Shown: one piece after another, positions 56,039-64,000 of the stretch
Layout of the letters: each line of letters begins with the position of its first letter
Position numbering within the stretch: position 1 is the stretch's first letter
Origin: Mycobacterium simiae
GTDB taxonomy: Bacteria > Actinomycetota > Actinomycetes > Mycobacteriales > Mycobacteriaceae
Assembly: GCF_010727605.1 (NCBI RefSeq)
Contig: NZ_AP022568.1
Location: 4,526,001-4,590,000 of the forward strand
Direction: 5' to 3'
DNA length: 64,000 nt
Notes under the pieces: generated by a model
Told to the model about the DNA's origin: nothing
Seen by the model: only the letters and a program-made list of their open reading frames with translations
Databases searched by the model: none
Translations under genes and position numbers: made by a program

Positions 56039-56647
56039 ATGACCAGAAGCACCGCGGTTGCTGCCCTGTTCTTGTCGGCTCCGATCGTCGCCGTGAGTGG
56101 CTGCAGTTCGCCCCAGCATGCCAGCAGCCAGCCCGGCACCACCCCTGCCGTGGTGAGCGGCTCCCCGGCATCGTCGGCGACCTCCAGCCCGGCGCCGGGC
56201 GGTCAAGCCCTTTCCGCCGCGATCAAAGCACCCGATGGTCGGCAGGTGGCCACCGCCACCTTCGACTTCGCCAACGGATACGCCACCGTCACCGTGAAGA
56301 CGGACACCGCCGGCATCCTGACCCCCGGCATTCACGGGCTGCACGTGCACGGCATCGGCAAGTGTGAGCCGAATTCGGTTGCGCCGAGCGGCGGTCCGCC
56401 CGGGAACTTCTTGTCAGCTGGTGACCACTACCAGGCGCCGGGGCACACCGGAAAACCCGAAAGCGGCGATCTGTCGACCCTGCAGGTGCGCCGGGACGGC
56501 TCGGCATACCTGGTGACCACCACCGACGCCTTCACCAGGGACGATCTGTTGGCTGGCAGCAAGACGGCGATCATGATCCACGGCTCCGAGGACACCGACA
56601 TGGCGATGGAGCGCGTCGCCTGCGGAGTGATCGGACCGGCCAGCTGA
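56039..56647 (+). CDS. SodC-like lipoprotein with a shortened active-site loop
   Basis: A 202-residue Cu/Zn-superoxide-dismutase-fold lipoprotein. The lipobox VSGC gives acylation at Cys22. Copper ligands predicted are His102 and His104 ([12 protein letters not shown]), His130 ([11 protein letters not shown]) and His181 (AIMIHGSED); Cys109 and Cys195 form the usual disulfide, and Arg192 is the active-site arginine. The zinc ligand corresponding to bovine His78 is Ser (PESGDL), as in M. tuberculosis SodC. Only ten residues separate His181 from Arg192, so the electrostatic loop is largely missing, as in copper-only SODs. It lies between dgt and dnaG, adjacent genes in M. tuberculosis as I recall, so it is an added copy. 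Confidence 0.85.
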   Translation: MTRSTAVAALFLSAPIVAVSGCSSPQHASSQPGTTPAVVSGSPASSATSSPAPGGQALSAAIKAPDGRQVATATFDFANGYATVTVKTDTAGILTPGIHGLHVHGIGKCEPNSVAPSGGPPGNFLSAGDHYQAPGHTGKPESGDLSTLQVRRDGSAYLVTTTDAFTRDDLLAGSKTAIMIHGSEDTDMAMERVACGVIGPAS

Positions 56648-56702
56648 GCAGCCGGTCACGGGTTTGATGAAAGCGCAGCGGCGGGCGTCCTAGACTGTGC
56701 CG

Positions 56703-58640
56703 ATGGCTGGCCGGATCTCCGATCGTGACATCGCCGCCATCCGGGAACGCGCCCGTATCGAAGACGTGGTGGGCGACTACGTCCAGCTGCGACGGGCGGG
56801 CGCGGACTCGCTGAAGGGCTTGTGCCCCTTCCACAACGAGAAGTCGCCGTCGTTTCATGTCCGCCCCAATCACGGCCACTTCCACTGCTTCGGTTGCGGC
56901 GAAGGCGGCGACGTGTACGCCTTCATCCAAAAGATTGAACACGTCAGCTTCGTGGAAGCGGTGGAACTGCTCGCCGACCGAATCGGGCACACGATCACCT
57001 ACACCGGGGCCGCGGCCACCAATGTCCAGCGCGATCGCGGCAGCCGCAGCCGGCTGATCGCCGCCAACGCGGCCGCGGCGGAGTTCTACGCGGCCGCGCT
57101 GGAATCCGACGAGGCGGCGCCGGCCCGGCAGTATCTGTTTCAGCGGAACTTCGATGCCGATGCCGCGCGCCAATTCGGCTGCGGATTCGCACCGTCGGGC
57201 TGGGAAATGCTGACAAAACACTTGCTGCGCAAAGGGTTTGAGTTCAAAGAACTGGAAGCCGCCGGCCTGTCCCGGGAGGGACGGCGCGGACCGATGGATC
57301 GCTTTCATCGCAGGCTGCTCTGGCCTATCCGCTCCTCGGCCGGTGAGGTGATCGGCTTCGGCGCGCGACGGCTCTTCGACGACGACCCAATGGAAGCCAA
57401 GTACGTCAACACCCCCGAGACGCTGCTCTACAAGAAGTCGTCGGTGATGTTCGGCATCGACCTGGCCAAGCGCGACATCGCCCGGGGACACCAGGCGGTC
57501 GTCGTCGAGGGGTACACCGACGTGATGGCGATGCACCTGGCCGGGGTCACGACGGCGGTCGCGTCGTGCGGTACCGCGTTCGGCGACGAGCATCTGGCGA
57601 TGCTGCGCCGGCTGATGATGGACGACAGCTTCTTTCGTGGCGAACTGATCTACGTCTTCGACGGTGACGCTGCGGGCCGCGCGGCCGCGCTGAAGGCCTT
57701 CGGTGGCGAGCAGAATCTGGCCGGCCAGTCGTTCGTCGCGGTCGCGCCGGACGGGATGGATCCCTGCGACCTACGGCTGAAGGCCGGCGACGGCGCGCTG
57801 CGTGATTTGGTGGCACGGCGAACCCCGTTGTTCGAGTTCGCCATTCGCACCGCAATCGCAGAGTTCGATCTGGACAGCGCCGAGGGCCGGGTCACCGCGC
57901 TGCGCCGCTGCGTGCCGATGGTGGCGCAGATCAAGGACCCCACCCTGCGCGACGAGTACGCCCGCCAGCTCGCCGGCTGGGTGGGCTGGGACGATGTCGC
58001 GCAGGTCATCGACCGGGTGCGGGGCGAGGCCAAGAAGTCCAAGGACCCGGCGCCCCGCGGCGGTGCCGTGTCGACCCCGCGGCGTCGCGGTGGCGCGGCG
58101 CCCCGTGACAGCGCGCAGGCCGAGCGGGCCGGCCGTCCGGATCCCCGTGACCCGACGCTGTGGCCACAGCGGGAGGCGCTCAAGTCGGCCCTGCAGTACC
58201 CGGCGCTCGCCGGGCCGGTCTTCGACACCCTGACCGTCGAAAGCTTCACCCATCCCGGGTACGCGGCCGTGCGCGTCGCCATCGAGGCGGCCGGCGGCAC
58301 GGGGACCGGTGCCAAGACCGGCAGCACGGGCGCCCAATGGATCGAAGCGGTGCGCCGGCAGACCACCTCGGAGTTGACCGCCGGTCTGATCAACGAGCTC
58401 GGGGTGGAGGCCGTTGCCGTCGAGGACGAAAAGCTGCCCCGCTATATCGCCGGGGTGCTGGCCCGGCTGCAAGAGGTGTGGATGGGCCGGCAGATCGCGG
58501 AGGTCAAGTCCAAGCTGCAGCGCATGTCACCCATCGAGCAGGGCGACGAATATCACGCGCTGTTCGGCGACCTGGTTGCCATGGAGGCCTACCGGCGCAG
58601 CCTGCTCGAGCAGGCTAGCGGCGACGATCTGACGGCGTGA
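56703..58640 (+). CDS. dnaG: DNA primase DnaG
   Basis: A 645-residue primase making RNA primers at the replication fork. The zinc ribbon is Cys41/His44 (CPFHNEKSPSF) with Cys62/Cys65 (CFGCGEGGD). The TOPRIM core has VVVEGYTDVMAMH and YVFDGDAAGRAA. A basic, Pro-rich linker (about residues 440-485) leads to the helical C-terminal DnaB-binding domain. The ATG at 56703 is used. Its 3' end overlaps the convergent Rv2342-like gene by 26 bases. Confidence 0.96.
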   Translation: MAGRISDRDIAAIRERARIEDVVGDYVQLRRAGADSLKGLCPFHNEKSPSFHVRPNHGHFHCFGCGEGGDVYAFIQKIEHVSFVEAVELLADRIGHTITYTGAAATNVQRDRGSRSRLIAANAAAAEFYAAALESDEAAPARQYLFQRNFDADAARQFGCGFAPSGWEMLTKHLLRKGFEFKELEAAGLSREGRRGPMDRFHRRLLWPIRSSAGEVIGFGARRLFDDDPMEAKYVNTPETLLYKKSSVMFGIDLAKRDIARGHQAVVVEGYTDVMAMHLAGVTTAVASCGTAFGDEHLAMLRRLMMDDSFFRGELIYVFDGDAAGRAAALKAFGGEQNLAGQSFVAVAPDGMDPCDLRLKAGDGALRDLVARRTPLFEFAIRTAIAEFDLDSAEGRVTALRRCVPMVAQIKDPTLRDEYARQLAGWVGWDDVAQVIDRVRGEAKKSKDPAPRGGAVSTPRRRGGAAPRDSAQAERAGRPDPRDPTLWPQREALKSALQYPALAGPVFDTLTVESFTHPGYAAVRVAIEAAGGTGTGAKTGSTGAQWIEAVRRQTTSELTAGLINELGVEAVAVEDEKLPRYIAGVLARLQEVWMGRQIAEVKSKLQRMSPIEQGDEYHALFGDLVAMEAYRRSLLEQASGDDLTA

Positions 58641-58887
58641 GCGCTTCGTCCCGCTCGACCTCGCGGTGCATCACGGCGGTCTCGTCGTCGATTTCGGTCA
58701 GCGTGACGAACCCGGCGTCCGGGGAGATCCGATTCGCGATCTTGCGCCGCCCACCTTCGATCAACGACTGGGCCACGGGACTACTGGTCAGCGCGCGGTA
58801 CGTGGCGGCTAGCTGCTCGTACCGGCGGCGTCCAGCTTTCGAGCCCAGCACGTATCCCAGCCCGAGCACGACGACATATCGGATCAA
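58615..58887 (-). CDS. Small conserved membrane-associated protein, Rv2342-like
   Basis: A 90-residue protein that starts with a short hydrophobic helix (YVVVLGLGYVLGSKAG), a basic run RRRYEQ, and then TYRALTSSPVAQSLIEGGRRKIANRISP, ending with an acidic tail. The glycine-zipper-like GLGYVLGSKAGRRRYEQ is a recurring actinobacterial membrane-anchor pattern. The TTG at 58887 was chosen from GGGGAGGG at good spacing and from the likeness to Rv2342. It converges with and overlaps the end of dnaG. Confidence 0.8.
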   Translation of the reverse strand: MIRYVVVLGLGYVLGSKAGRRRYEQLAATYRALTSSPVAQSLIEGGRRKIANRISPDAGFVTLTEIDDETAVMHREVERDEALTPSDRRR

Positions 58888-59057
58888 AATGTCCCTCCCC
58901 ACGACGGTGCGGATGAGTCCATCCTGCCTCACGCCGACGGTTGGGCGCGCCCCCGATCGGTCCGGCCGCCCCGAGACCGCCCTGAAGTTGGGTGCGGCTG
59001 TGCCAGTACGCTAGAGTCGTCCAGCGATCCGCGCCAGAATTCGCGTGGACGGGTTGA

Positions 59058-59130
<73 letters not shown>

Positions 59131-59289
59131 CAGGGAACGGCGCACCGACGCCGCACGGGCAACCGGAGCACGCGGTTCGCTACCAACGGGGGGCTCGGCA
59201 GCGATGGTTCGACATTCGACGCACGCGGAACGATCGATTCGCGCAGCGCGCCATCAGCTCGATCGCGACGTGAACGGGTGTGCCCGTCG

Positions 59290-59602
59290 ATGACGGCGGC
59301 GCAGCTGCCGTTGAGCGGCTTGGTGAACACCTTCGACGCCGTCATCCGTGCCGGATATCCGCGCGGAGTGCCCGTCGCCGACTACCTGCCGTTGCTGGCG
59401 CTGCTGCGACGGCGCTTGCCGGACAATGCGGTGGCCGCGGTTGCCGCTCGGGTCGCGGCCGCCGACGGCCTGGACATCGACGCCGCAGCGATCCGTGCGG
59501 TTCATCGCCGGCCTCGCGGTCCAACTGCCGGCCGCGGCCGATCTGGAGCGCGTGCAGCACCGGCTCGCGGCGATCATCGAATTGGCCCGACGGTCCGCGT
59601 GA
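59290..59602 (+). pseudogene. DUF3349-type protein gene with a frameshift
   Basis: The first part, from ATG 59290, reads LVNTFDAVIRAGYPRGVPVADYLPLLALLRRRL, typical of small actinobacterial DUF3349 proteins. At about 59495-59505 that frame runs into an unrelated Arg-rich sequence, while the +1 frame continues the domain (FIAGLAVQLPAAADLERVQHRLAAI) and stops at 59602. One extra base near CGATCCGTGCGGTTC explains it. The gene is therefore broken, subject to a sequencing error, or read by frameshifting. The intact product would be about 104 residues. DUF3349 function is not known to me. Confidence 0.6.
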
Positions 59603-59764
59603 TTCGAGTGTCCGCCAGTCGTCGATGGCGGCAAGCCCCCGCCGCTCGAGGTCGGCGAGGCGCTCGCGCATGGCTTGAATCTGTTCGGGCCGGATGCCCG
59701 ACCCAATGATTTCGCCGACGATGCGCGCCGGTTCCGGGGTGCGGTAGGGGCCGGGCTCGACCAC
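59603..59764 (-). other. Unresolved open frame downstream of cysE
   Basis: On the minus strand, overlapping the cysE end out of frame and running past 59764, a frame reads IALFDVVEPGPYRTPEP and then RIVGEIIGSGIRPEQIQAM followed by RERLADLERRGLAAIDDW, with gene-like codon use. The only visible starts are a GTG at 59764 (VVEPGPYR) without a ribosome site. Its continuation runs under the DUF3349 remnant. It could be the tail of a degraded gene or a short coupled gene; I do not recognise it. Confidence 0.25.
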
Positions 59765-59819
59765 ATCAAACAGCGCGATTGCGATGGTCTTTCCCGAGGG
59801 CTGGACGACGCGAGGAAAC

Positions 59820-60500
59820 TCAGATGGAAAAGTCTTCGCCGTGCCACACGCCGGCTTCGGGCGGCCGGATCACGCGGCCGTTTTGGGGGCTGTCGCTGTG
59901 TGCCTCCAGGCGTGCCACTCGAGTGAGCAGCGATTGCAGGCTCACGCCGACCAAGTCGGGCAGTGAATCGTCTTCGCCGGCCGGTCCGGTTCTGCTGACG
60001 ATCTGGCCGGGCACCCCGACTACCACGCTGCTGGACGGAACCTCTTTGACCACAACGGCATTGGCGCCGATACGGCTGCCGTCACCGACCTTTATCGGCC
60101 CGAGAACCTTGGCTCCGGCGCCGATGATGACGCGATCGCCGATGGTGGGATGCCGTTTCCCCGGATCCGTGCTGATGCCGCCCAGCGTCACACCGTGGTA
60201 AATCGTGACGTCGTCGCCGATTTCGGCGGTCTCGCCGATCACTACGCCGGTCGCGTGGTCGATGAACAGGCCATTGCCGAGCACCGCACCGGGATGTATC
60301 TCGACCCCGGTGGTGATGCGGTTGAATTCCGCCACAACCCGTGCAAGGACGCGAAATCCGCGCTTCCACAACCACCGGCTGATCCGATGCCCCCAGATGG
60401 CATGCACACCCGGGTAGGCGAAGATGACCTGCAGCGCCGACGGCCGGGCCGGATCGCGATCGACCGCCGCTCGAATGTCCCGCCGCATCGCTGCCAGCAT
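59820..60500 (-). CDS. cysE: Serine O-acetyltransferase CysE
   Basis: A 226-residue acetyltransferase making O-acetylserine from serine and acetyl-CoA, the first step of cysteine synthesis. The left-handed beta-helix hexapeptide repeats run from [33 protein letters not shown] to about residue 165, with the catalytic His-containing [11 protein letters not shown] and [10 protein letters not shown]-terminal tail of about 50 residues ends EDFSI; the terminal Ile is the residue that docks CysE into CysK in the cysteine synthase complex. It starts two bases after the cysK stop. Confidence 0.95.
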   Translation of the reverse strand: MLAAMRRDIRAAVDRDPARPSALQVIFAYPGVHAIWGHRISRWLWKRGFRVLARVVAEFNRITTGVEIHPGAVLGNGLFIDHATGVVIGETAEIGDDVTIYHGVTLGGISTDPGKRHPTIGDRVIIGAGAKVLGPIKVGDGSRIGANAVVVKEVPSSSVVVGVPGQIVSRTGPAGEDDSLPDLVGVSLQSLLTRVARLEAHSDSPQNGRVIRPPEAGVWHGEDFSI

Positions 60501-60502
60501 GG

Positions 60503-61444
60503 TTACTCCGTCACGTCGTCGAAAAGTGGTGTGCTCAAATACCGTTCACCGAAGTCGGGGAGCACCACCACGATGAGCTTGCCGGCGTTCTCCGGCCGGC
60601 GCGCCACCTGCAGGGCGGCCACCACGGCCGCACCCGAGGAGACGCCGACCAGCAACCCTTCTTCGCGCGCCAACCGCCGGGCCACGTTGATCGAGTCCTC
60701 GTTGCCGACGGTGATGACCTCGTCGATCAGATCGAGATCGAGCACCGGCGGAATGAACCCCGCCCCGATTCCCTGGATCGGGTGCGGACCCTTTTGACCG
60801 CCGGACAATACCGGCGACGCCGCCGGCTCGACCGCCACGAACTGGACGGAAGGCTTGCGTTCCTTGATGACCTGGGCGACGCCGGTGATGGTTCCGCCGG
60901 TGCCGACACCCGACACGAAGATGTCGATCTTTCCGTCGGTGTCGCGCCACACCTCTTCGGCGGTGGTCTTGCGGTGAATCGCCGGGTTGGCCGGGTTCTC
61001 GAATTGCTGAGGAACGAAATAGCGCTGATCCGACTTGGCCAGTTCCTCGGCCTTGGCGATGGCACCGGGCATGCCCTCCGGTCCGGGGGTCAGCACCAGC
61101 TCGGCGCCCAACGCCAGCAGCAGCTTGCGCCGCTCGATGCTCATCGTCTCCGGCATGGTCAGCACGATCCGATAGCCCCGGGCGGCGGCGACCATGGCGA
61201 GCGCAATCCCGGTGTTGCCGCTCGTCGGCTCGAGGATGATGGTGTCCGGCTTGATCAGGCCCGCTTCCTCGGCCGCGTCGATCAATGCCACGCCGAGGCG
61301 GTCTTTCACGCTCGCGGCAGGGTTGAAGGACTCCAGCTTGGCGACGACGTCGGCTTCGGCTCCGTCGGTGACCCGGTTCAGCCGGACCAGCGGGGTGTTT
61401 CCGATCAGTTGCGTGATGTTCTCAGCGATGGTCACAGTCGCCAT
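60503..61444 (-). CDS. cysK: O-acetylserine sulfhydrylase CysK1
   Basis: A 313-residue PLP enzyme converting O-acetylserine and sulfide to cysteine. The PLP lysine is Lys47 in [11 protein letters not shown], the substrate loop is [13 protein letters not shown], and the phosphate cradle is [14 protein letters not shown]. The ATG at 61444 gives the known N-terminus ([20 protein letters not shown]). The start overlaps the upstream thioester-protein gene by 23 bases, and cysE follows two bases after the stop, so the three are one operon. It corresponds to Rv2334 (CysK1). Confidence 0.95.
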   Translation of the reverse strand: MATVTIAENITQLIGNTPLVRLNRVTDGAEADVVAKLESFNPAASVKDRLGVALIDAAEEAGLIKPDTIILEPTSGNTGIALAMVAAARGYRIVLTMPETMSIERRKLLLALGAELVLTPGPEGMPGAIAKAEELAKSDQRYFVPQQFENPANPAIHRKTTAEEVWRDTDGKIDIFVSGVGTGGTITGVAQVIKERKPSVQFVAVEPAASPVLSGGQKGPHPIQGIGAGFIPPVLDLDLIDEVITVGNEDSINVARRLAREEGLLVGVSSGAAVVAALQVARRPENAGKLIVVVLPDFGERYLSTPLFDDVTE

Positions 61445-62702
61445 TCCAGCGAATGTCGAACTCGATTGCAACGTCAGCAGGCACCGCCAGCGCGACCGGA
61501 GTGAACTGTTCCGGCGCGTCGGGCGCCACTCCGGCCAGCACCCGGCCGGCGAGGCGGCGCGACGTGGTTGCGGTCACCGTTACTGCCGAGGCGCCCGGTG
61601 CGGGACGGACGTAGAAGTCGGTGCCTGGGCCGATGGTGTCTTCGAGGGCGAAGCCGTCCGGGTCAACCAGCGCGTGACCGTCGGTCACCTTGAGCGACAA
61701 CGGGGTTCGTACCTGGAACGGACCGATCAGTTCGGGTCCGGCGACGGCGTTGGTGTCGACGAGCGTGACATCGTCGGTTTTCGGACCGGTCCCCGAGCCG
61801 GACCGCAATGCTCCGGAAAGCAAGTAGTTGTACAGGTGCACGATGCGGTCGGCGTTGCGGAAGTGGCGCGTACCGGTCAGCCAGAAGTCCACATGGCCGA
61901 TCTGGGGCGTTGCGCCGGCTTCCGTTTCGGTGACGAGGCGGTAATACCGGTAGCCGCGGCCGCGGTGGCCGTGGCCACTGCTCGACAACGTACTGCCGAT
62001 GCCCAGCGTCCGTTGGTAGCGCCCCATTGTCGGGCCGGTCGTCAGTCGTGATCCGGAAACGTCTTGCCAGTCAACACCGTTGGCGGACTTTTGCAGCCAC
62101 ATGGTGACGGCGCTGTCGGAGTCGGTCCATACCGAGTAGCCGCCGAGCTGCGGGTGGCCGTCGAATTCGAAGGTGATCACCGGACCCGGTGCCCGGTGCA
62201 CGGCGACCGGCACGTGCAGCGGCTGGGTGTCCAGGGCCAGACCGTTGGTCAAGTACCAAATCGCCGCCTGGGTCGCCGCAATGGCTTCGTGTTCCTCGAT
62301 ATTGCCCACTCCCAACGGGTAGCCGGCGCGACGCAACCGCCGACTCAACTCGGCGGTGGTGGTCATCGGATAGGAGTGGCGCAGAATCCAATCCACTTCG
62401 GCTTCATAGTCGCGATTGCGCAGGTGTTCGAGCGCGGACCAGGTGCCCAGGCGATAACGCGACGGCAAATGCGGTGCGATGCCGCTGAAATTCAACGAAT
62501 AGGCGCACAGCGTGGGATGCAGCCTGATCAGGTCGGTGCGTGCGGTGCTGCCGTCGCTGAACACGATCTCCTCGACGGTGTGGGAGTAGGTGCCGCCGCG
62601 GTAGCGCGTCATCTGGGGCAGGTCGTTGGCGGGCAGGGCCACGGTGCGCGGTGGGGTGGTCACCGGTGCCAGCGCGCGGCCGGATAGCGACAAAACAGTC
62701 AT
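61422..62702 (-). CDS. Thioester (TQXA) domain protein without signal peptide
   Basis: A 426-residue protein. The N-terminal half is a TQXA thioester domain: Cys66 in [14 protein letters not shown] and Gln145 in [16 protein letters not shown] are the pair expected to form an internal Cys-Gln thioester, a reactive group used by Gram-positive surface adhesins to bond covalently to amines. The second half has a beta-rich region recalling discoidin-like domains ([20 protein letters not shown], then a dense Gly/His/Tyr stretch) and a final beta domain. No signal peptide and no LPxTG or membrane anchor is visible, unlike surface relatives. It heads the operon with cysK and cysE and is divergent from the encapsulin. 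Confidence 0.85.
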   Translation of the reverse strand: MTVLSLSGRALAPVTTPPRTVALPANDLPQMTRYRGGTYSHTVEEIVFSDGSTARTDLIRLHPTLCAYSLNFSGIAPHLPSRYRLGTWSALEHLRNRDYEAEVDWILRHSYPMTTTAELSRRLRRAGYPLGVGNIEEHEAIAATQAAIWYLTNGLALDTQPLHVPVAVHRAPGPVITFEFDGHPQLGGYSVWTDSDSAVTMWLQKSANGVDWQDVSGSRLTTGPTMGRYQRTLGIGSTLSSSGHGHRGRGYRYYRLVTETEAGATPQIGHVDFWLTGTRHFRNADRIVHLYNYLLSGALRSGSGTGPKTDDVTLVDTNAVAGPELIGPFQVRTPLSLKVTDGHALVDPDGFALEDTIGPGTDFYVRPAPGASAVTVTATTSRRLAGRVLAGVAPDAPEQFTPVALAVPADVAIEFDIRWNGDCDHR

Positions 62703-63067
62703 GAATTGTTGTTCTTCCTACAAGATTTCGGCTGGGCGCGCCTCGACACGGGCGGACGCGGGCCCGCAAGCGAGAAAAAAGCGCGACGATTAGAACGTCA
62801 GAATTCGGCCGTCAGGAATCAACAACAGCGACAACAGTCCACGGCAAGGCAGCGCGAAGGGATTAGGCGCAGCTGTGCGACGTGGTGCATGCGACCACTA
62901 TAGGGCAAGATTCTCGGTGGACTTCTTCGACTGACAACGTTCGCCACCAAGAGATAAAATCCCGCTGAGTCTTACACTTGCCGTGACGCGGCACGGCCCC
63001 CTCGGTAGACAGCTCCTTTGCTCCCGGATGCACATTCGCCCCGCTATTCCACGACGGAAGGATCAAG
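62703..63067. other. Divergent promoter region of the thioester operon and the encapsulin
   Basis: About 365 bases with no credible gene. It should contain promoters for both directions. AT-rich -10-like stretches are seen near 62896-62903 (ACTATAGG) and 62950-62957 (GATAAAAT), the second about 110 bases ahead of the encapsulin. The encapsulin ribosome site is GGAAGGATCAAG at 63056-63067. No recognisable operator, riboswitch or repeat was found. Confidence 0.5.
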
Positions 63068-64000
63068 ATGACGTCAGCCAGCTCGGGGGCTCAAAATGAG
63101 TCCCAGGCACTCGGAGATCTCGGTGCCCGCCAGCTTGCGAATGCCACCAAGACCGTTCCGCAGCTCTCGACAATCACCCCCCGCTGGCTGCTGCACCTGC
63201 TGAGCTGGGTGCCGGTCGAGGCCGGTATCTACCGGGTGAACCGTGTCGTCAACCCCGAACAGGTCGCCGTGACGGCCCAGGAGGGCGCGGCCCTGGACGC
63301 GCCGCTGGCGGAGACCTTCGTCGATTACGAGACCAGCCCGCGCGAATACACGCTGCGCACCATCTCGACGCTGCTTGACGTCAGCACCCGCGTCTCCGAC
63401 CTGTACTCCAGCCCGCACGACCAGATCGCCCAGCAGCTGCGCCTGACCATCGAGACGATCAAGGAGCGCCAGGAGTTCGAGCTGATCAACAGCCCCGAAT
63501 ACGGGTTGCTGGCGCAGGCCATCCCCGAGCAGACCATCCAGACGCTCGGTGGTGCTCCTACCCCCGACGACCTGGACGCGTTGATCACCCGGGTGTGGAA
63601 GACGCCAAGCTTCTTTTTGACCCATCCCCAGGGCGTCGCCGCGTTCGGCCGGGAGGCCACCTACCGCGGGGTGCCGCCGGTCGTGGTCAGCCTGTTCGGC
63701 GCGCAGTTCATCACCTGGCGCGGCATTCCGATCATCCCGTCGGACAAGGTGCCCGTCGAGGACGGCAAGACCAAGTTCATCCTGGTGCGCACCGGCGAGG
63801 AGCGCCAAGGCGTCGTCGGCCTGTTCCAGCCGGGCCTGGTCGGTGAGCAGGCGCCGGGCCTGTCGGTGCGGTTCACCGGAATCAACCAGTCGGCGGTCGC
63901 CCGCTACCTGGTCACCTTGTACACGTCCTTGGCCGTCCTCACCGACGATGCGCTCGCCGTCCTCGACGATGTGGCTGTGGACCAGTTCCATGAGTACAAG
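63068..64000 (+). CDS. mmpI: Family 2A encapsulin shell protein (Major Membrane Protein I, 35 kDa antigen)
   Basis: All 311 sense codons are present to the window edge; the C-terminus DDVAVDQFHEYK matches what I recall of the M. leprae protein, so only the stop is missing. It is an HK97-fold shell protein of the SrpI/MMP-I group that self-assembles into a nanocompartment. Typical segments are TPRWLLHLLSWVPVEAGIYRVN, FVDYETSPREYTLRTISTLLD, RQEFELINSPEYGLL and RGVPPVVVSLFGAQFITWRG. In other bacteria family 2A shells package a cysteine desulfurase and store sulfur; the cargo gene is expected downstream, outside this window. The divergent cysK-cysE operon fits a sulfur role. It is also an immunodominant antigen in leprosy and M. 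avium infection. Confidence 0.93.
   Translation, partial: MTSASSGAQNESQALGDLGARQLANATKTVPQLSTITPRWLLHLLSWVPVEAGIYRVNRVVNPEQVAVTAQEGAALDAPLAETFVDYETSPREYTLRTISTLLDVSTRVSDLYSSPHDQIAQQLRLTIETIKERQEFELINSPEYGLLAQAIPEQTIQTLGGAPTPDDLDALITRVWKTPSFFLTHPQGVAAFGREATYRGVPPVVVSLFGAQFITWRGIPIIPSDKVPVEDGKTKFILVRTGEERQGVVGLFQPGLVGEQAPGLSVRFTGINQSAVARYLVTLYTSLAVLTDDALAVLDDVAVDQFHEYK

Overview
The window reads as chromosomal DNA of a slow-growing nontuberculous Mycobacterium. The evidence is high GC, frequent GTG starts, ATGA/GTGA gene overlaps, a complete mycobactin locus, MTB12/CFP-2 antigens, a PPE-SVP protein, an MmpS/MmpL pair and, at the right edge, the 35-kDa Major Membrane Protein I shell protein known from M. 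leprae and the M. avium group. From 8 to 59 kb the gene order follows the M. tuberculosis H37Rv backbone read in reverse, from about Rv2384 to Rv2342, interrupted by several small insertions. All Rv numbers, family lengths and synteny statements are from memory, because no database search could be run.

Layout. (1) 0-6.7 kb: a 3-hydroxybutyrate-dehydrogenase-like SDR, an mmpS-mmpL export pair, a small membrane protein and an exported bicovalent-FAD oxidase. (2) 6.7-29.7 kb: mbtA divergent from mbtB-T-C-D-E-F-G-H. Two abutting IdeR-like boxes lie in the shared promoter, and every mbtB-H junction overlaps. mbtI and mbtJ are absent. MbtE carries two full C-A-PCP modules. (3) 29.8-32.8 kb: tandem CFP-2 paralogues, an ECF41-like sigma factor coupled to an AhpD-like protein, and an Rv2375-like protein. 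(4) 33-41.5 kb: hrcA-dnaJ2-rsmE and phoH-ybeY-(secreted protein)-corC-cdd-like-era. (5) 41.6-44.2 kb: hemerythrin, manganese catalase and SDR, a stress-type insertion ahead of amiA2. (6) 44.2-50.3 kb: amiA2, recO-uppS-Rv2360c, smtB-zur and glyS. (7) 50.4-52.6 kb: a PPE-SVP gene and a PPE-tail-like mini-gene. (8) 52.6-59.1 kb: an Rv2345-like TPM protein, dgt, a shortened SodC-like lipoprotein, dnaG, an Rv2342-like protein and tRNA-Asn. (9) 59.3-64 kb: a frameshifted DUF3349 gene, then an operon of a thioester (TQXA) protein, cysK and cysE, facing away from a family 2A encapsulin whose last sense codons reach the window edge.

How parts work together. The mbt genes make and assemble a salicyl-capped hydroxamate siderophore under iron (IdeR) control; the neighbouring MmpS/MmpL pair is a plausible exporter but shows no IdeR box. 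HrcA and DnaJ2 form a heat-shock unit, PhoH/YbeY/Era an rRNA-maturation unit, and SmtB/Zur a zinc-sensing unit with a candidate operator. CysK/CysE make cysteine beside an encapsulin family whose known cargo is a cysteine desulfurase, so this end looks like a sulfur-storage locus with an unexplained thioester protein added.

Points most worth following are the extra MbtE module with a non-canonical substrate pocket, the thioester-cysK-cysE-encapsulin locus, and a recurring class of 20-bp-period tandem repeats at the ends of convergent genes. No insertion sequence, CRISPR array or integrase was seen.
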